Positions 16,252 to 25,078 of a stretch of 50,193 nt of DNA are shown piece after piece. Position numbers and translations under genes: made by a program. The stretch is from contig CABUGV010000025.1 of assembly GCA_902491215.1 (NCBI GenBank), positions 1 to 50,193 of the forward strand, given 5' to 3'. The notes below the pieces were generated by a model. That model saw only the letters and a list, made by a program, of their open reading frames with translations. It was not told the origin of the DNA and did not search any database. This DNA is from 43-108 sp001915545. Lineage in GTDB: Bacteria > Bacteroidota > Bacteroidia > Bacteroidales > Bacteroidaceae. Within the stretch, counting starts at the first letter, position 1. Each line of letters begins with the position of its first letter.

Positions 16252-17317
16252 TAATTCTCAGCAAATTCAAATCAAGAACCTTACGATAGGGATCGATGAA
16301 AAACGTGCGAGAGAAATTTATGATGAAAAATATAATATCGCAAAAAATAGTTTTACTGAGGAGGCATTGAAAATAGCAAATGAAAGAGTCAAGGAATTAG
16401 AAGATAGACTTATACCTAAGATGGAAGCTATTGATAATGGCTTGAAAGCTTTTGCTGATCCTAGTTTTCAATTATTGTTGGTTGAAGCTCAGAAAAGTGC
16501 TGCAGCTACAGAACGTGAAGTTGATTATGATCTATTATCAGAATTATTGGTTCATAGAATAGAAAGAGGTAGTGATCGTCATGTGAGAACAGGAGTTCAC
16601 CGTGCTGTAGAAATTGTTGAGGATATATCTGATGAAGCATTATTAGCTTTGACGGTAGTTCATTCTGTCAATTCTTTTGTTCCAACATTACCAGATGTAA
16701 ATCAGGCATTGGATATATTAAATGATTTATTTGGAAAAATCATGTATTCAGAGTTACCTAAAAGTAATGATTGGATTGAACATTTAGATATTTTAGATGC
16801 TGTTCGTATAAATCAATTCGGAAAATTTAAGAGTATAGAATATATTTATACAACAAAGTTGAATGGTATAGCTGTTGTTGGAATAAAGAGGGACTCTGAA
16901 GAACATAATAGAGCAAAAGCAATTTTACAAGAAAATGGATTGAATTTTGATTCAATTCTAGTAGAAAATGTATTAAATCCTGATTTTGTCCGGATTAAAA
17001 TTTGTAACATTGAAGAAGTTGAAAGTCTGAGGATTATACATTCAATAAATGGAGAAAATATTGTTATCCCTTTTTCCGATGCGCAAAAACAAGCGGTACG
17101 TTCAGTGATTGAATTGTATTCTAAGGATTCTAATTTAATTGATGAAATGAAGAGAGTTTTTATGAATGAATGGATGAAGCGTTCTAATCTCAATAAATTA
17201 GAGCTTTGGTGGGAGGGATTTCCTTCTTATTCATTTCATATTACATCAGTTGGCAAAGTGTTGGCTCATGCAAATGCTCAGAGATGTGAAAAAAGATTAC
17301 CTCCATTAAAATGGTGA
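16229..17317 (+). CDS. QKAGDNS-motif protein, BREX accessory of unknown function
   Basis: A 362-residue soluble protein that begins VQKAGDNSQQIQIKNLTIG, the same Q/N/G/S motif as the tail of the preceding membrane protein. A charged helical stretch follows (about residues 20-70, KRAREIYDEKYNIAKNSF...ERVKELEDRLIPKM). Next is a helical region with RIERGSDRHVRTGVHRAVEIVEDISDEAL and VVHSVNSFVPTLPDVNQALDIL. No catalytic motif was recognised. From memory it resembles proteins annotated as the LPO_1073/Vpar_1526 family, which are found near defence genes; this could not be checked. It lies inside the BREX operon between brxC and pglX and is distinctly AT-rich, suggesting a later insertion. It may be a sensor or effector tied to BREX, or a separate defence gene carried as cargo. 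Confidence 0.7.
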   Translation: MEVQKAGDNSQQIQIKNLTIGIDEKRAREIYDEKYNIAKNSFTEEALKIANERVKELEDRLIPKMEAIDNGLKAFADPSFQLLLVEAQKSAAATEREVDYDLLSELLVHRIERGSDRHVRTGVHRAVEIVEDISDEALLALTVVHSVNSFVPTLPDVNQALDILNDLFGKIMYSELPKSNDWIEHLDILDAVRINQFGKFKSIEYIYTTKLNGIAVVGIKRDSEEHNRAKAILQENGLNFDSILVENVLNPDFVRIKICNIEEVESLRIIHSINGENIVIPFSDAQKQAVRSVIELYSKDSNLIDEMKRVFMNEWMKRSNLNKLELWWEGFPSYSFHITSVGKVLAHANAQRCEKRLPPLKW

Positions 17318-17356
17318 ATCATTATATTTTTTAGTGATAATAAATTTATATTGTGT

Positions 17357-20300
17357 ATGAAACTAATCGATCATGTACTCCATATACGTAGCCTGATACA
17401 GCAGGCTATTGATAACCGTTTCTCCCGTTTGGGACTGGAAGCAACGGAAGAAAAAGAGCTTCCGGAAAATGCTTTAACCAGTAACAGAGAGAAGAGAAAC
17501 AAGTTGGAATCCATTATTGAAACGCATAAGCAGGCGTTAGGTAATGACTATGCTGAAGCGAGAAAGGAAGCAATAAATGAATGTACTTTTACGCTTTTCA
17601 ATCGTCTGGCGGCTTTGAAGGTGATGGAAGATAGGGAACTTTTCCCTGAAGTAATCCGGCGCAGAGTGGAGCATGGGAATCTTTCGTATGCCCATAAGCA
17701 ATGGCTGGAAGAACATACTGATGAACGAAATGCGGAACGTATGGGCTTGAAGCATTTTCTGGAAGATAAATTTCTGGAACTTTCCGAAAATTACAAGATT
17801 TCTTTGTATAGTCCGGATTATGCATACGCCATGTTGCCTACAGCTGATGAATTGTTTGAAATTATTACAGCTTTCAATGCGATAGAACTGGATGCGGATT
17901 GCGGTGCGGATATTTGGAAAGGCGACGATATATTGGGCTGGTTGTACGAAAACTTCAATACAGTAGAGAAACTTGCGTTGAAAGATTCTGGTGATAAAAC
18001 GGAGTATGATAAGGTTTCTTTGCAGAGTCAGGTCTATACTCCTCAGTGGGTAGTAAAATTCTTGGTTGATAATACATTGGGTAAGATGTATTTGGAAATG
18101 TATCCAGACAGTAATTTTATCTACGATGAAGATGGTAAGGTAAAATATTTGATTGCCAATGCGCCTACTTCACAAATGCGTCATCCGAAGAAACTGGAAG
18201 AAATCAGGCTGATAGATCCGGCTTGCGGTAGCGGAAACTTTTTGATTTATGCGTTTTCACTGTTCTATGATTTGTATTTGAACCAGATAGACCAGTATGA
18301 TGCCGATTATTCACGCAGGGATATACCGAAACTGATTGTGGAAAACAATCTGTATGGTGTAGATTTGGATGAACGTGCAGTACAGCTTACTCAGATAGCT
18401 TTGTTTATCAAGGCTATGCAACAGAAGGGACGCAAGAGAGCTATGCCTGCTTATACACATGTAGTAAGTACCCACTTTGAACTTCCGGAGTATAATCAAG
18501 TAGAAGCAGCTTTCATGATGGGTTCAAACTGGAATGAGAAACAACAAAAGACTATCCGCTCTATTTGGGAAGATTTGCGTTCTGCATATAAATTCGGATC
18601 TTTGATTCGAGTGGAAGAACAGTTGGATGCTTTGCTACCGGTAGATTCTACTGATATGTTTGCCAATCAGTGGAAAGCGTATATGTTTGATTTCAAGCAT
18701 CAGATGATTACGACTTTGCGCAACCAGGTTCATCAGTGGACGGGAGAAGGTAGCAATGTATATTCATTGTCAAAGGCGAACGATGCCATTACTTTTTTGG
18801 ATATTCTAAGTACGAAGTTCGATGTGGCTGTAGCAAATCCTCCTTATACAGATAGTGCGGATTTTGGAGCTGAATTGAAAGAATTTGTGGGTATAAATTA
18901 TTCCAAGCCTTTGAAGTTTAATTCCAATCTTTATGCTTGTTTTATCAAAAGATGTTGTGAATTGGTAGGGGATTGTGGGAAGGTTGGAATGATACATCCA
19001 TTAACCTTTATGTTTATAAAATCTTTTGTTGATGTTAGAAAATATATATTAGACAATTGGCATATAAATCTATTTGTGGATTATGGACTTGATAGGATTA
19101 ATATGTTTAAAGGTACAGGGTATGCGAGTGCTCCCGCATTTTATATTTTAGATCATAAAAATGATAGTTGTGACTCTATCTTTTTTGAACTAAATAAGAA
19201 TTTACAGGAAAAAGATAAGAAAGCAAGATTTTTTTTAGCTTATGATAGAAGTTGTAAAAAATTACCAGATAATCGTACTTATAGAATAAAGCAAGAGGAC
19301 TTGAAAGACATTAAATTATTCCCTTTTATTTACTGGATTTCTTATAATTATCGCAATAAATTTTCAGAATATAACCTTGGGAAAAAGGCTGATGTTGTTA
19401 GTGGATTTAAGACAGGACACAATGAAGCTCTATTAAGGTACTGGTGGGAAGTAGAAAATAATTCCAAGTGGGCAATTTACACAAAAGGAGGTTACTATAA
19501 CAAATGGTATGGTAACAATTGGTTAAAGCTAAATGTAGAGGATGACTTTTTCATGCTGAAAACTCAAAATAGTTATAATATACCAAGAAGATATTTTGAA
19601 AATGGACTGACATATAATGGTTTAGGATCTAAGGGACTATGTTTCAGACTCCTTGAAGATAATACATTATTTGATATGGGAAGTTCTGCTGTTTTTGGTA
19701 CGCACACTTATTTCTTGCTTGGAGTCCTTAATTCTACACTTATTAAATATTCATGTAATTGTCTTAATCCCACTGTAAATGTTCAGCCTATAGATGTGGA
19801 AAGATTACCTTTTGTAGATATGTGCACTATTTGTTCGGAGGATATTGGTGATGTTGAAAGCCTTTCAGTGCAAAATGTAAAAATAAAAAAACTCTTGTGT
19901 AAGTACTCTTTAATTGAACCACTATTTGAGCAATCTCCTATTCGCAATGATGGTGATATTGGAGCATCTATTTTTATATATTTTCATAGTGAGAATGCCC
20001 TAATTACTCAAATCCTACTCAATGAGAGTATCATTAACAAGATAGTCTTTGATATATATGAGCTGAGTGATCATGACAAAATGATGGTTTTGGATAAAGA
20101 GGGAATTCCAGTAGGTAATCTTCCTGTGAGTCATGAGGCCAAGGTCGCTTATAAGCAATGGCTAATGTTGGAGAGTAATTTCAAACCAAATGATAAAATG
20201 TTAGTACACATTGATTCTGTAGAGGAGTGTGATGACCTTCCAAATATCACGGACTTTGACACTCTATATCAAAAAAATAATGAGTGGGAAGAATTCTGCA

Positions 20301-21019
20301 TAAAGCATAAGATGAATCCGATTGAAGTATGGTATCAGTTTAAGAATGCCGGTATATTGCCACCACAACGTACACAAGCATTGGCTTTTGAACTGATAAC
20401 AGACGTAATACGTAGTGTATTGGCGAAAGATGATGATGGGGTAATTCCATTGACGGAGCGTATGGGTGAAGAACAGTTGGCTGGTCGTATAGCGCATGAA
20501 TTGGTTGAACGCGGATATAGCTCGGCACAGATTTCACAGATTATTCAATTGCTCGGAACGCCATTGGATAAATACTTGCAGGATAAGTTCTTCAAACAAC
20601 TGAGCGATCATCTGAATCTCTTTATGTATTTGCCAAAGACTCCATTTATCTGGCATCTGACAAGTGGTCCGCATCATGCCGTAGAACTGTATATCAGTAT
20701 CTATAAGTGGAGCCGTGATACAGTGTTCCGCATAAAGAGTGTCTATCTAGCCAATAGGGAAACAACCTTGAACGATCGTCTTTCTGGTGTAGATATCAGT
20801 ACCGCCAATGGTAAGCTTGAAGCTGCAGAACTGAAAGAGCAGCTGAAAGAGCTGAAAGTGTTTGCCGAAAAGATAGATGAACTGTTGGCAAGCGGTTACG
20901 ATCCGAAATTGGATGACGGTGTAGGCAAGAACATTGCTCCTTTGCAGAAGGCAGGCTTGTTGAGCTATGAGGTGCTGAATGCCGGACAGCTCAAAAAATA
21001 CTTGAATGCTGACTGGTAA
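17357..21019 (+). CDS. pglX: BREX adenine methyltransferase PglX (BrxX)
   Basis: A 1220-residue class I adenine-N6 methyltransferase, the length typical of type I PglX. The SAM-binding motif DPACGSGNFL lies near residue 288 and the catalytic motif NPPY near residue 494, with the type I BREX sequence LQSQVYTPQWVVKFLVDNTLG before them. The ATG at 17357 is preferred to the TTG two codons earlier. PglX marks a non-palindromic hexamer-type site on host DNA and, with the other Brx proteins, lets the cell stop replication of unmarked phage. The centre of the gene (about 18880-20280) is much more AT-rich than the conserved ends: hand counts give 23-27% G+C for rows 19201-19260 and 19321-19380 against 40-47% near 18361 and 20461. 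This is the presumed target-recognition region. The frame is intact. Confidence 0.95.
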   Translation: MKLIDHVLHIRSLIQQAIDNRFSRLGLEATEEKELPENALTSNREKRNKLESIIETHKQALGNDYAEARKEAINECTFTLFNRLAALKVMEDRELFPEVIRRRVEHGNLSYAHKQWLEEHTDERNAERMGLKHFLEDKFLELSENYKISLYSPDYAYAMLPTADELFEIITAFNAIELDADCGADIWKGDDILGWLYENFNTVEKLALKDSGDKTEYDKVSLQSQVYTPQWVVKFLVDNTLGKMYLEMYPDSNFIYDEDGKVKYLIANAPTSQMRHPKKLEEIRLIDPACGSGNFLIYAFSLFYDLYLNQIDQYDADYSRRDIPKLIVENNLYGVDLDERAVQLTQIALFIKAMQQKGRKRAMPAYTHVVSTHFELPEYNQVEAAFMMGSNWNEKQQKTIRSIWEDLRSAYKFGSLIRVEEQLDALLPVDSTDMFANQWKAYMFDFKHQMITTLRNQVHQWTGEGSNVYSLSKANDAITFLDILSTKFDVAVANPPYTDSADFGAELKEFVGINYSKPLKFNSNLYACFIKRCCELVGDCGKVGMIHPLTFMFIKSFVDVRKYILDNWHINLFVDYGLDRINMFKGTGYASAPAFYILDHKNDSCDSIFFELNKNLQEKDKKARFFLAYDRSCKKLPDNRTYRIKQEDLKDIKLFPFIYWISYNYRNKFSEYNLGKKADVVSGFKTGHNEALLRYWWEVENNSKWAIYTKGGYYNKWYGNNWLKLNVEDDFFMLKTQNSYNIPRRYFENGLTYNGLGSKGLCFRLLEDNTLFDMGSSAVFGTHTYFLLGVLNSTLIKYSCNCLNPTVNVQPIDVERLPFVDMCTICSEDIGDVESLSVQNVKIKKLLCKYSLIEPLFEQSPIRNDGDIGASIFIYFHSENALITQILLNESIINKIVFDIYELSDHDKMMVLDKEGIPVGNLPVSHEAKVAYKQWLMLESNFKPNDKMLVHIDSVEECDDLPNITDFDTLYQKNNEWEEFCIKHKMNPIEVWYQFKNAGILPPQRTQALAFELITDVIRSVLAKDDDGVIPLTERMGEEQLAGRIAHELVERGYSSAQISQIIQLLGTPLDKYLQDKFFKQLSDHLNLFMYLPKTPFIWHLTSGPHHAVELYISIYKWSRDTVFRIKSVYLANRETTLNDRLSGVDISTANGKLEAAELKEQLKELKVFAEKIDELLASGYDPKLDDGVGKNIAPLQKAGLLSYEVLNAGQLKKYLNADW

Positions 21020-21043
21020 TAGGATTACTAAAAAGAAAAGATT

Positions 21044-22681
21044 ATGGAGGAAAATTCACTATACGATAAAAAATCTCTCCGTGAGATAATAGGAAAGAGT
21101 GCAGACTGGAATGAAGTGGCTAAAGACTGCGTAGCTTTCAGTAATGCACAAGGGGGAGTGATAGACTATGGCATAGAAGATGATGCGGATGCGCCACCTG
21201 CAGACCAAAAGGTTTCAGAAGAAATAGCTATTAACCTAGAGAAAAAAATAAGTGGTAAAACACAGAATGTGTCTGTCCATGCCGAAATTCGGACGCATGA
21301 AAACGGTGGGCAATATATCCGTCTGCATATAGCACGTGGAACTTCTTCCGCTTCTACTACCTCCGGTAAATATTTCACACGGGTAAGTGATGAAAGTAGG
21401 CCGCTTACAGGAGATGACATAACCCGTCTTTCGGCTGAAAAAGGTTATTATCGTTGGGAAGATGAGGAAAGCAAATGGAACTGGAAAGATGCTGACAAGG
21501 AGAAATTAAAAATGCTGCTTCAAAATTTGCGGAATTCAAACCGTGTGTCGGATTTTGTCAAGCAGAAAGAGGATAAGGAACTGTTGGATTATTATTTCCT
21601 TACTGTGGAAGAATCAGATAAAATGACCAACCTGGGAGTGCTTTTTATAGGAACCCAATCGCAACGAGGCAGACTGATGAATGCGCCTGTGGTGCAGTGT
21701 ATCCAGTTTGACCAGTATGGTGATAAGGTTTGGAAATATCTTATTGATGACTTTACAAAGAATCCTCAGGAAATCATTGAAGCAATATGGAACAATGTGC
21801 CTGTTTGGAGGGAAAGCAATGAAATCAGCGACGGACTGTTCCGCAAGGAGATTCCTGCGTATGACGAAGCGGTAGTCAGAGAACTGACATGCAATGCATT
21901 GGTGCACCGCCCTTATACGGTAAGAGGAGATATCTTTATCAATATCCATCCGGACAGGATTGAAGTGGTCAATCCCGGAGCATTGCCATTAGGAGTAACT
22001 CCGCAGAATATACTTCATAAAACGGTAAAAAGAAACGAGCATTTTGCCAATCTGTGCTATGCCCTCCGAATGATGGAACGTGAAGGTTCCGGATATGACA
22101 AGATGTATGAAGTGCTGTTGTCCAATGGAAAACAGATTCCTAAAGTGGAGGAAGGGGATGATTATGTGAAGGCTATAGTGGGAAGACGAATCATCAGTCA
22201 GGAAGCCATTAAGGTGATTCGCTATGCCTTGCAGGCAACTGAACTACGTCAGAAACAGATTATCTGTTTAGGACTGATAGCCCAGCATGAAAGTATTTCG
22301 GCGGCAGATTTGATTAAATTGCTGAATCTGAAAAATCGTGATGCTCTTTCTCCATGGCTTGATAAGTTGGTGGATGATGGTATCGTTGAAACTTCAGGTA
22401 GAAATAGAGGAAAAGAATATAGAGTGAATGCATCTGTTTTAAAACAGAGTGATTATAAGGGTACTACTTCGTTAAAGAGAATAGAACCTTACAGACTTCG
22501 TGAACTTATTATCGAAGATTTGAAGATATATGAATGCTCCGGATTGAAGGACATTCATCAGAGAATTGGAATCGAGATTCCTTATAAGAAAGTTCTGGAA
22601 CAGATTAAGGTTATGCTTTCTGATGGAATAATAGAGTCGGAAGGTGAAAACAGATGGATAAAATACAAGCTGAAGAAATGA
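21044..22681 (+). CDS. AlbA_2 (Schlafen-like) / RecG-like ATP-binding protein
   Basis: A 545-residue protein with an N-terminal AlbA_2-type domain (AKDCVAFSNAQGGVIDYGIED, then GKYFTRVSDESRPLTGDDI). A GHKL-type ATP-binding domain follows, seen in AVVRELTCNALVHRPYTV near residue 285, PDRIEVVNPGALP, and REGSGYDKMYE near 350. The last part holds winged-helix repeats (SAADLIKLLNLKNRDALSPWLDKLVDDGIVET; LEQIKVMLSDGIIE). Proteins of this layout are frequent non-core members of BREX loci and other defence islands, where DNA or RNA binding with ATP-driven regulation is suspected. It sits 24 nt after pglX. A 190-nt gap with a long hairpin follows, so it may end the first transcription segment of the operon. 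Confidence 0.85.
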   Translation: MEENSLYDKKSLREIIGKSADWNEVAKDCVAFSNAQGGVIDYGIEDDADAPPADQKVSEEIAINLEKKISGKTQNVSVHAEIRTHENGGQYIRLHIARGTSSASTTSGKYFTRVSDESRPLTGDDITRLSAEKGYYRWEDEESKWNWKDADKEKLKMLLQNLRNSNRVSDFVKQKEDKELLDYYFLTVEESDKMTNLGVLFIGTQSQRGRLMNAPVVQCIQFDQYGDKVWKYLIDDFTKNPQEIIEAIWNNVPVWRESNEISDGLFRKEIPAYDEAVVRELTCNALVHRPYTVRGDIFINIHPDRIEVVNPGALPLGVTPQNILHKTVKRNEHFANLCYALRMMEREGSGYDKMYEVLLSNGKQIPKVEEGDDYVKAIVGRRIISQEAIKVIRYALQATELRQKQIICLGLIAQHESISAADLIKLLNLKNRDALSPWLDKLVDDGIVETSGRNRGKEYRVNASVLKQSDYKGTTSLKRIEPYRLRELIIEDLKIYECSGLKDIHQRIGIEIPYKKVLEQIKVMLSDGIIESEGENRWIKYKLKK

Positions 22682-22871
22682 TGATTCTCATTTCCAAAAT
22701 CGGGAATAGAAGAACCGATAAAAACCGATTTGGAAATGAGAAATGGAAATGATAAAAATAATACATTGATAATTAAGTAATTAATCGTTTCAATAATTGA
22801 GAATAGCCAAAGAGATAAAATAATTTTTAAAGAGAGAAATGAAAGAGATAAAGCTTTAAATATAGAAAATA
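22682..22871 (+). repeat. gap with long hairpin between AlbA_2 gene and pglZ
   Basis: In this 190-base, very AT-rich gap, 22685-22703 (TTCTCATTTCCAAAATCGG) pairs with 22725-22742 (CCGATTTGGAAATGAGAA). This makes an 18-bp stem with one bulged A and a loop of about 21 nt, just after the stop codon. No T-run follows, so it is not a typical intrinsic terminator; RNA processing or 3'-end protection is more likely. A partial copy of the right arm (GAAATGGAAATGA) follows it. Confidence 0.6.
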
Positions 22872-25067
22872 ATGATTGATAGATGGTTTCAAAACGATAT
22901 AAATAAAGTATTGGCTGAGCATGACCGTGTGGTGGTGACAGATGCTTTAGGAGAAGGCAGATTCCTGTTGGATTATTTGCCTTCTGATGTTGTGGTGATC
23001 AATACTGGCAATAGAGAAATAGATGAGATTAAGGCGAGATACAAGGCTGAAAAAGACTGTATAGACAAGAAGGTTGTATTCTATAAGCAGAATACGCTGG
23101 ATTCTTTATGTTTTCTGTTGGAGTATGCGGAAACATACGGTTGTATTGTGCTGGATGATATGGAGGCTTATATCAGAAGGCATCTGTTTGAAGGTATAAA
23201 GGAAAATACAGAATTAGGAAAGCCTGAACTTCTGATGGCTGCCAAATTAAGCAAAGGAAAAGACTTGAATTGGTGGCATGGGGTAAGTAAGGGAATAATC
23301 AAGCCATTGGATACTGACGGTCTGGTAATAGACTTGTTGCATCATCCTAAAGAGATTAAAAAGAATATTGATGGTGATGTATGGAAGATTTTTGAATCGG
23401 AAGTTTATAACCTAATCTCAAAACCACAGACAGAACAGCCTGTGGAAGTATTGGCACAGTCGGTGGCTGATACGATATTTGACGGACTGGTTCATAATAG
23501 CGTATCAGACAGACTTTTGAAAATCTATTATAAGTGTGTGGACAGTAATTCAATGAGGGAGCCTTTACAGAACTACATCGAGAAATATAAGATGCCTCAA
23601 AGAGTGTCTGTATTGGATACTCATCCGGATCATTGTCTTATGGAATTGGACAGACTGTATTTCAAGCAACTCAGTGCTGCATTGGAAAACAATGAATATA
23701 TTATCGGGTTCCAACAATATATCCAAAATCGAACTAAGAGTAAGAAAGCAGAAGCATACAAGGCTGAATGGTTGAAGGATGTAAAGGTTTTGCTTGACTT
23801 CAAGAATGAGAAGCTTTATGAAATCAATACCGTTTCTCAACTGGCGAACTATTATCAATCTCACTTTGCTCCTTTGGATTCAGCCATAAGACATCTGTAT
23901 GTGGCATGGCTTCAGGAAGAAAAACTATTGCGTCCTTATCAATACAGATACGAACAGTATAATAAAGAGTTGCTTGATCGTTGGTTTGGACTTACAGATG
24001 GATATAAACCAACTCAAAGAAACTTTATAGCTGATAAACTTTCCGAAACTGGACGGATAGCGGTAATAGTTTGTGACGGGTTGAGGCTTGAAATAGCGGA
24101 ATCCCTAGCAGATAAGATCAAGGTTAAGGGAAAGAAGGATGTGGCTTTTGCTGAATTGCCATCTGTAACGGAGAATGGCATGAGTTCGCTTTTCGGTTGT
24201 GCGGAAGTAGAAGATGTAGCCCAAACAAGATATAACAACCTGAAGACCTTAATCCCTGATGTTGAGGTTATCCAACTGGAAAAACTCAACAGTGGAGTAA
24301 CGGCAAATAAGTTAGTATTGATGTTCGGTGATATAGATCAGGTTGGCGAAAAGAAACAGCTGGCTGGATTGAAAGATATAAATGCATACGAGGCTTTTGT
24401 CTCGGAAAAAATAAATGAACTCTTTAGTATGGGTTATGGTAAAGTGTATCTTACGGCCGATCATGGATTTGTGATAACCGGTATATTGGATGAAGCGGAT
24501 AAAATTCCGGTTCCGGATGGAGATATAATCAAATCGGAGGAAAGGTTCTGTCTGGCAAATGATACTTTGGAAGATGAAAATATAATCGTTCGGAGCCAGA
24601 AGTATAAGGAGAGTCAATACCAGTATTATGCTAAGTCGGACAAACCGTTCGTTTCAAAAGGTGCTTACGGTTACGCGCATGGTGGATTTACTCCTCAGGA
24701 ATGTATTATTCCGGCTTATAAGTTTGCAAATGATAATCAGGAGTCTTTAGGAGTTTCCATCGTAAACAAATCAGCTTTGCAGAATGTTACAGGAACTTAT
24801 TTTACGGTTAAGCTGAAGGCTGAAAGTGTAGAGAATACTTTGTTTAAGGCAGCAAGAAAAGTGGTGATTCAGATTTATGGAAATGGAGCTTTGCTGAGTA
24901 CGTCTTCGGTATATAGAATGACTCCTTCATCTGTGCAGGAAGCTGAATTTGCATTGGCAGCAACTGGAAATGTGAAAGTGGTGGTCGTGGATATTCAGAC
25001 GCAGCAACAAGTGGACTTCTGTGATGTGAAAAAATCAGTGTCTCGAGATTTGGATGACTTATTTTAA
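22872..25067 (+). CDS. pglZ: BREX alkaline phosphatase-fold protein PglZ (BrxZ)
   Basis: A 731-residue protein. The PglZ domain has the alkaline phosphatase-type metal site: IAVIVCDGLRLEIAESL near residue 400, followed by PSVTENGMSSLFG, and VYLTADHGFVITG near residue 526 with the DHG metal ligands. HGGFTPQECIIPAY near 605 is the closing PglZ signature. The N-terminal 390 residues (DRVVVTDALGEGRFLL..., YGCIVLDDMEAYIRRHLF) are typical of type I BrxZ. PglZ is one of the two hallmark BREX genes and works with PglX; its phosphodiesterase-like activity has been proposed but its target is uncertain. It is followed after 11 nt by brxL. Confidence 0.95.
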   Translation: MIDRWFQNDINKVLAEHDRVVVTDALGEGRFLLDYLPSDVVVINTGNREIDEIKARYKAEKDCIDKKVVFYKQNTLDSLCFLLEYAETYGCIVLDDMEAYIRRHLFEGIKENTELGKPELLMAAKLSKGKDLNWWHGVSKGIIKPLDTDGLVIDLLHHPKEIKKNIDGDVWKIFESEVYNLISKPQTEQPVEVLAQSVADTIFDGLVHNSVSDRLLKIYYKCVDSNSMREPLQNYIEKYKMPQRVSVLDTHPDHCLMELDRLYFKQLSAALENNEYIIGFQQYIQNRTKSKKAEAYKAEWLKDVKVLLDFKNEKLYEINTVSQLANYYQSHFAPLDSAIRHLYVAWLQEEKLLRPYQYRYEQYNKELLDRWFGLTDGYKPTQRNFIADKLSETGRIAVIVCDGLRLEIAESLADKIKVKGKKDVAFAELPSVTENGMSSLFGCAEVEDVAQTRYNNLKTLIPDVEVIQLEKLNSGVTANKLVLMFGDIDQVGEKKQLAGLKDINAYEAFVSEKINELFSMGYGKVYLTADHGFVITGILDEADKIPVPDGDIIKSEERFCLANDTLEDENIIVRSQKYKESQYQYYAKSDKPFVSKGAYGYAHGGFTPQECIIPAYKFANDNQESLGVSIVNKSALQNVTGTYFTVKLKAESVENTLFKAARKVVIQIYGNGALLSTSSVYRMTPSSVQEAEFALAATGNVKVVVVDIQTQQQVDFCDVKKSVSRDLDDLF

Positions 25068-25078
25068 AAGATGGTATT

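Noticed and set aside
21044..22681. Reading the AlbA_2 protein as a RecG helicase
   Set aside because: It lacks the helicase motifs; only the GHKL-type ATP-binding part resembles so-called RecG-like annotations.
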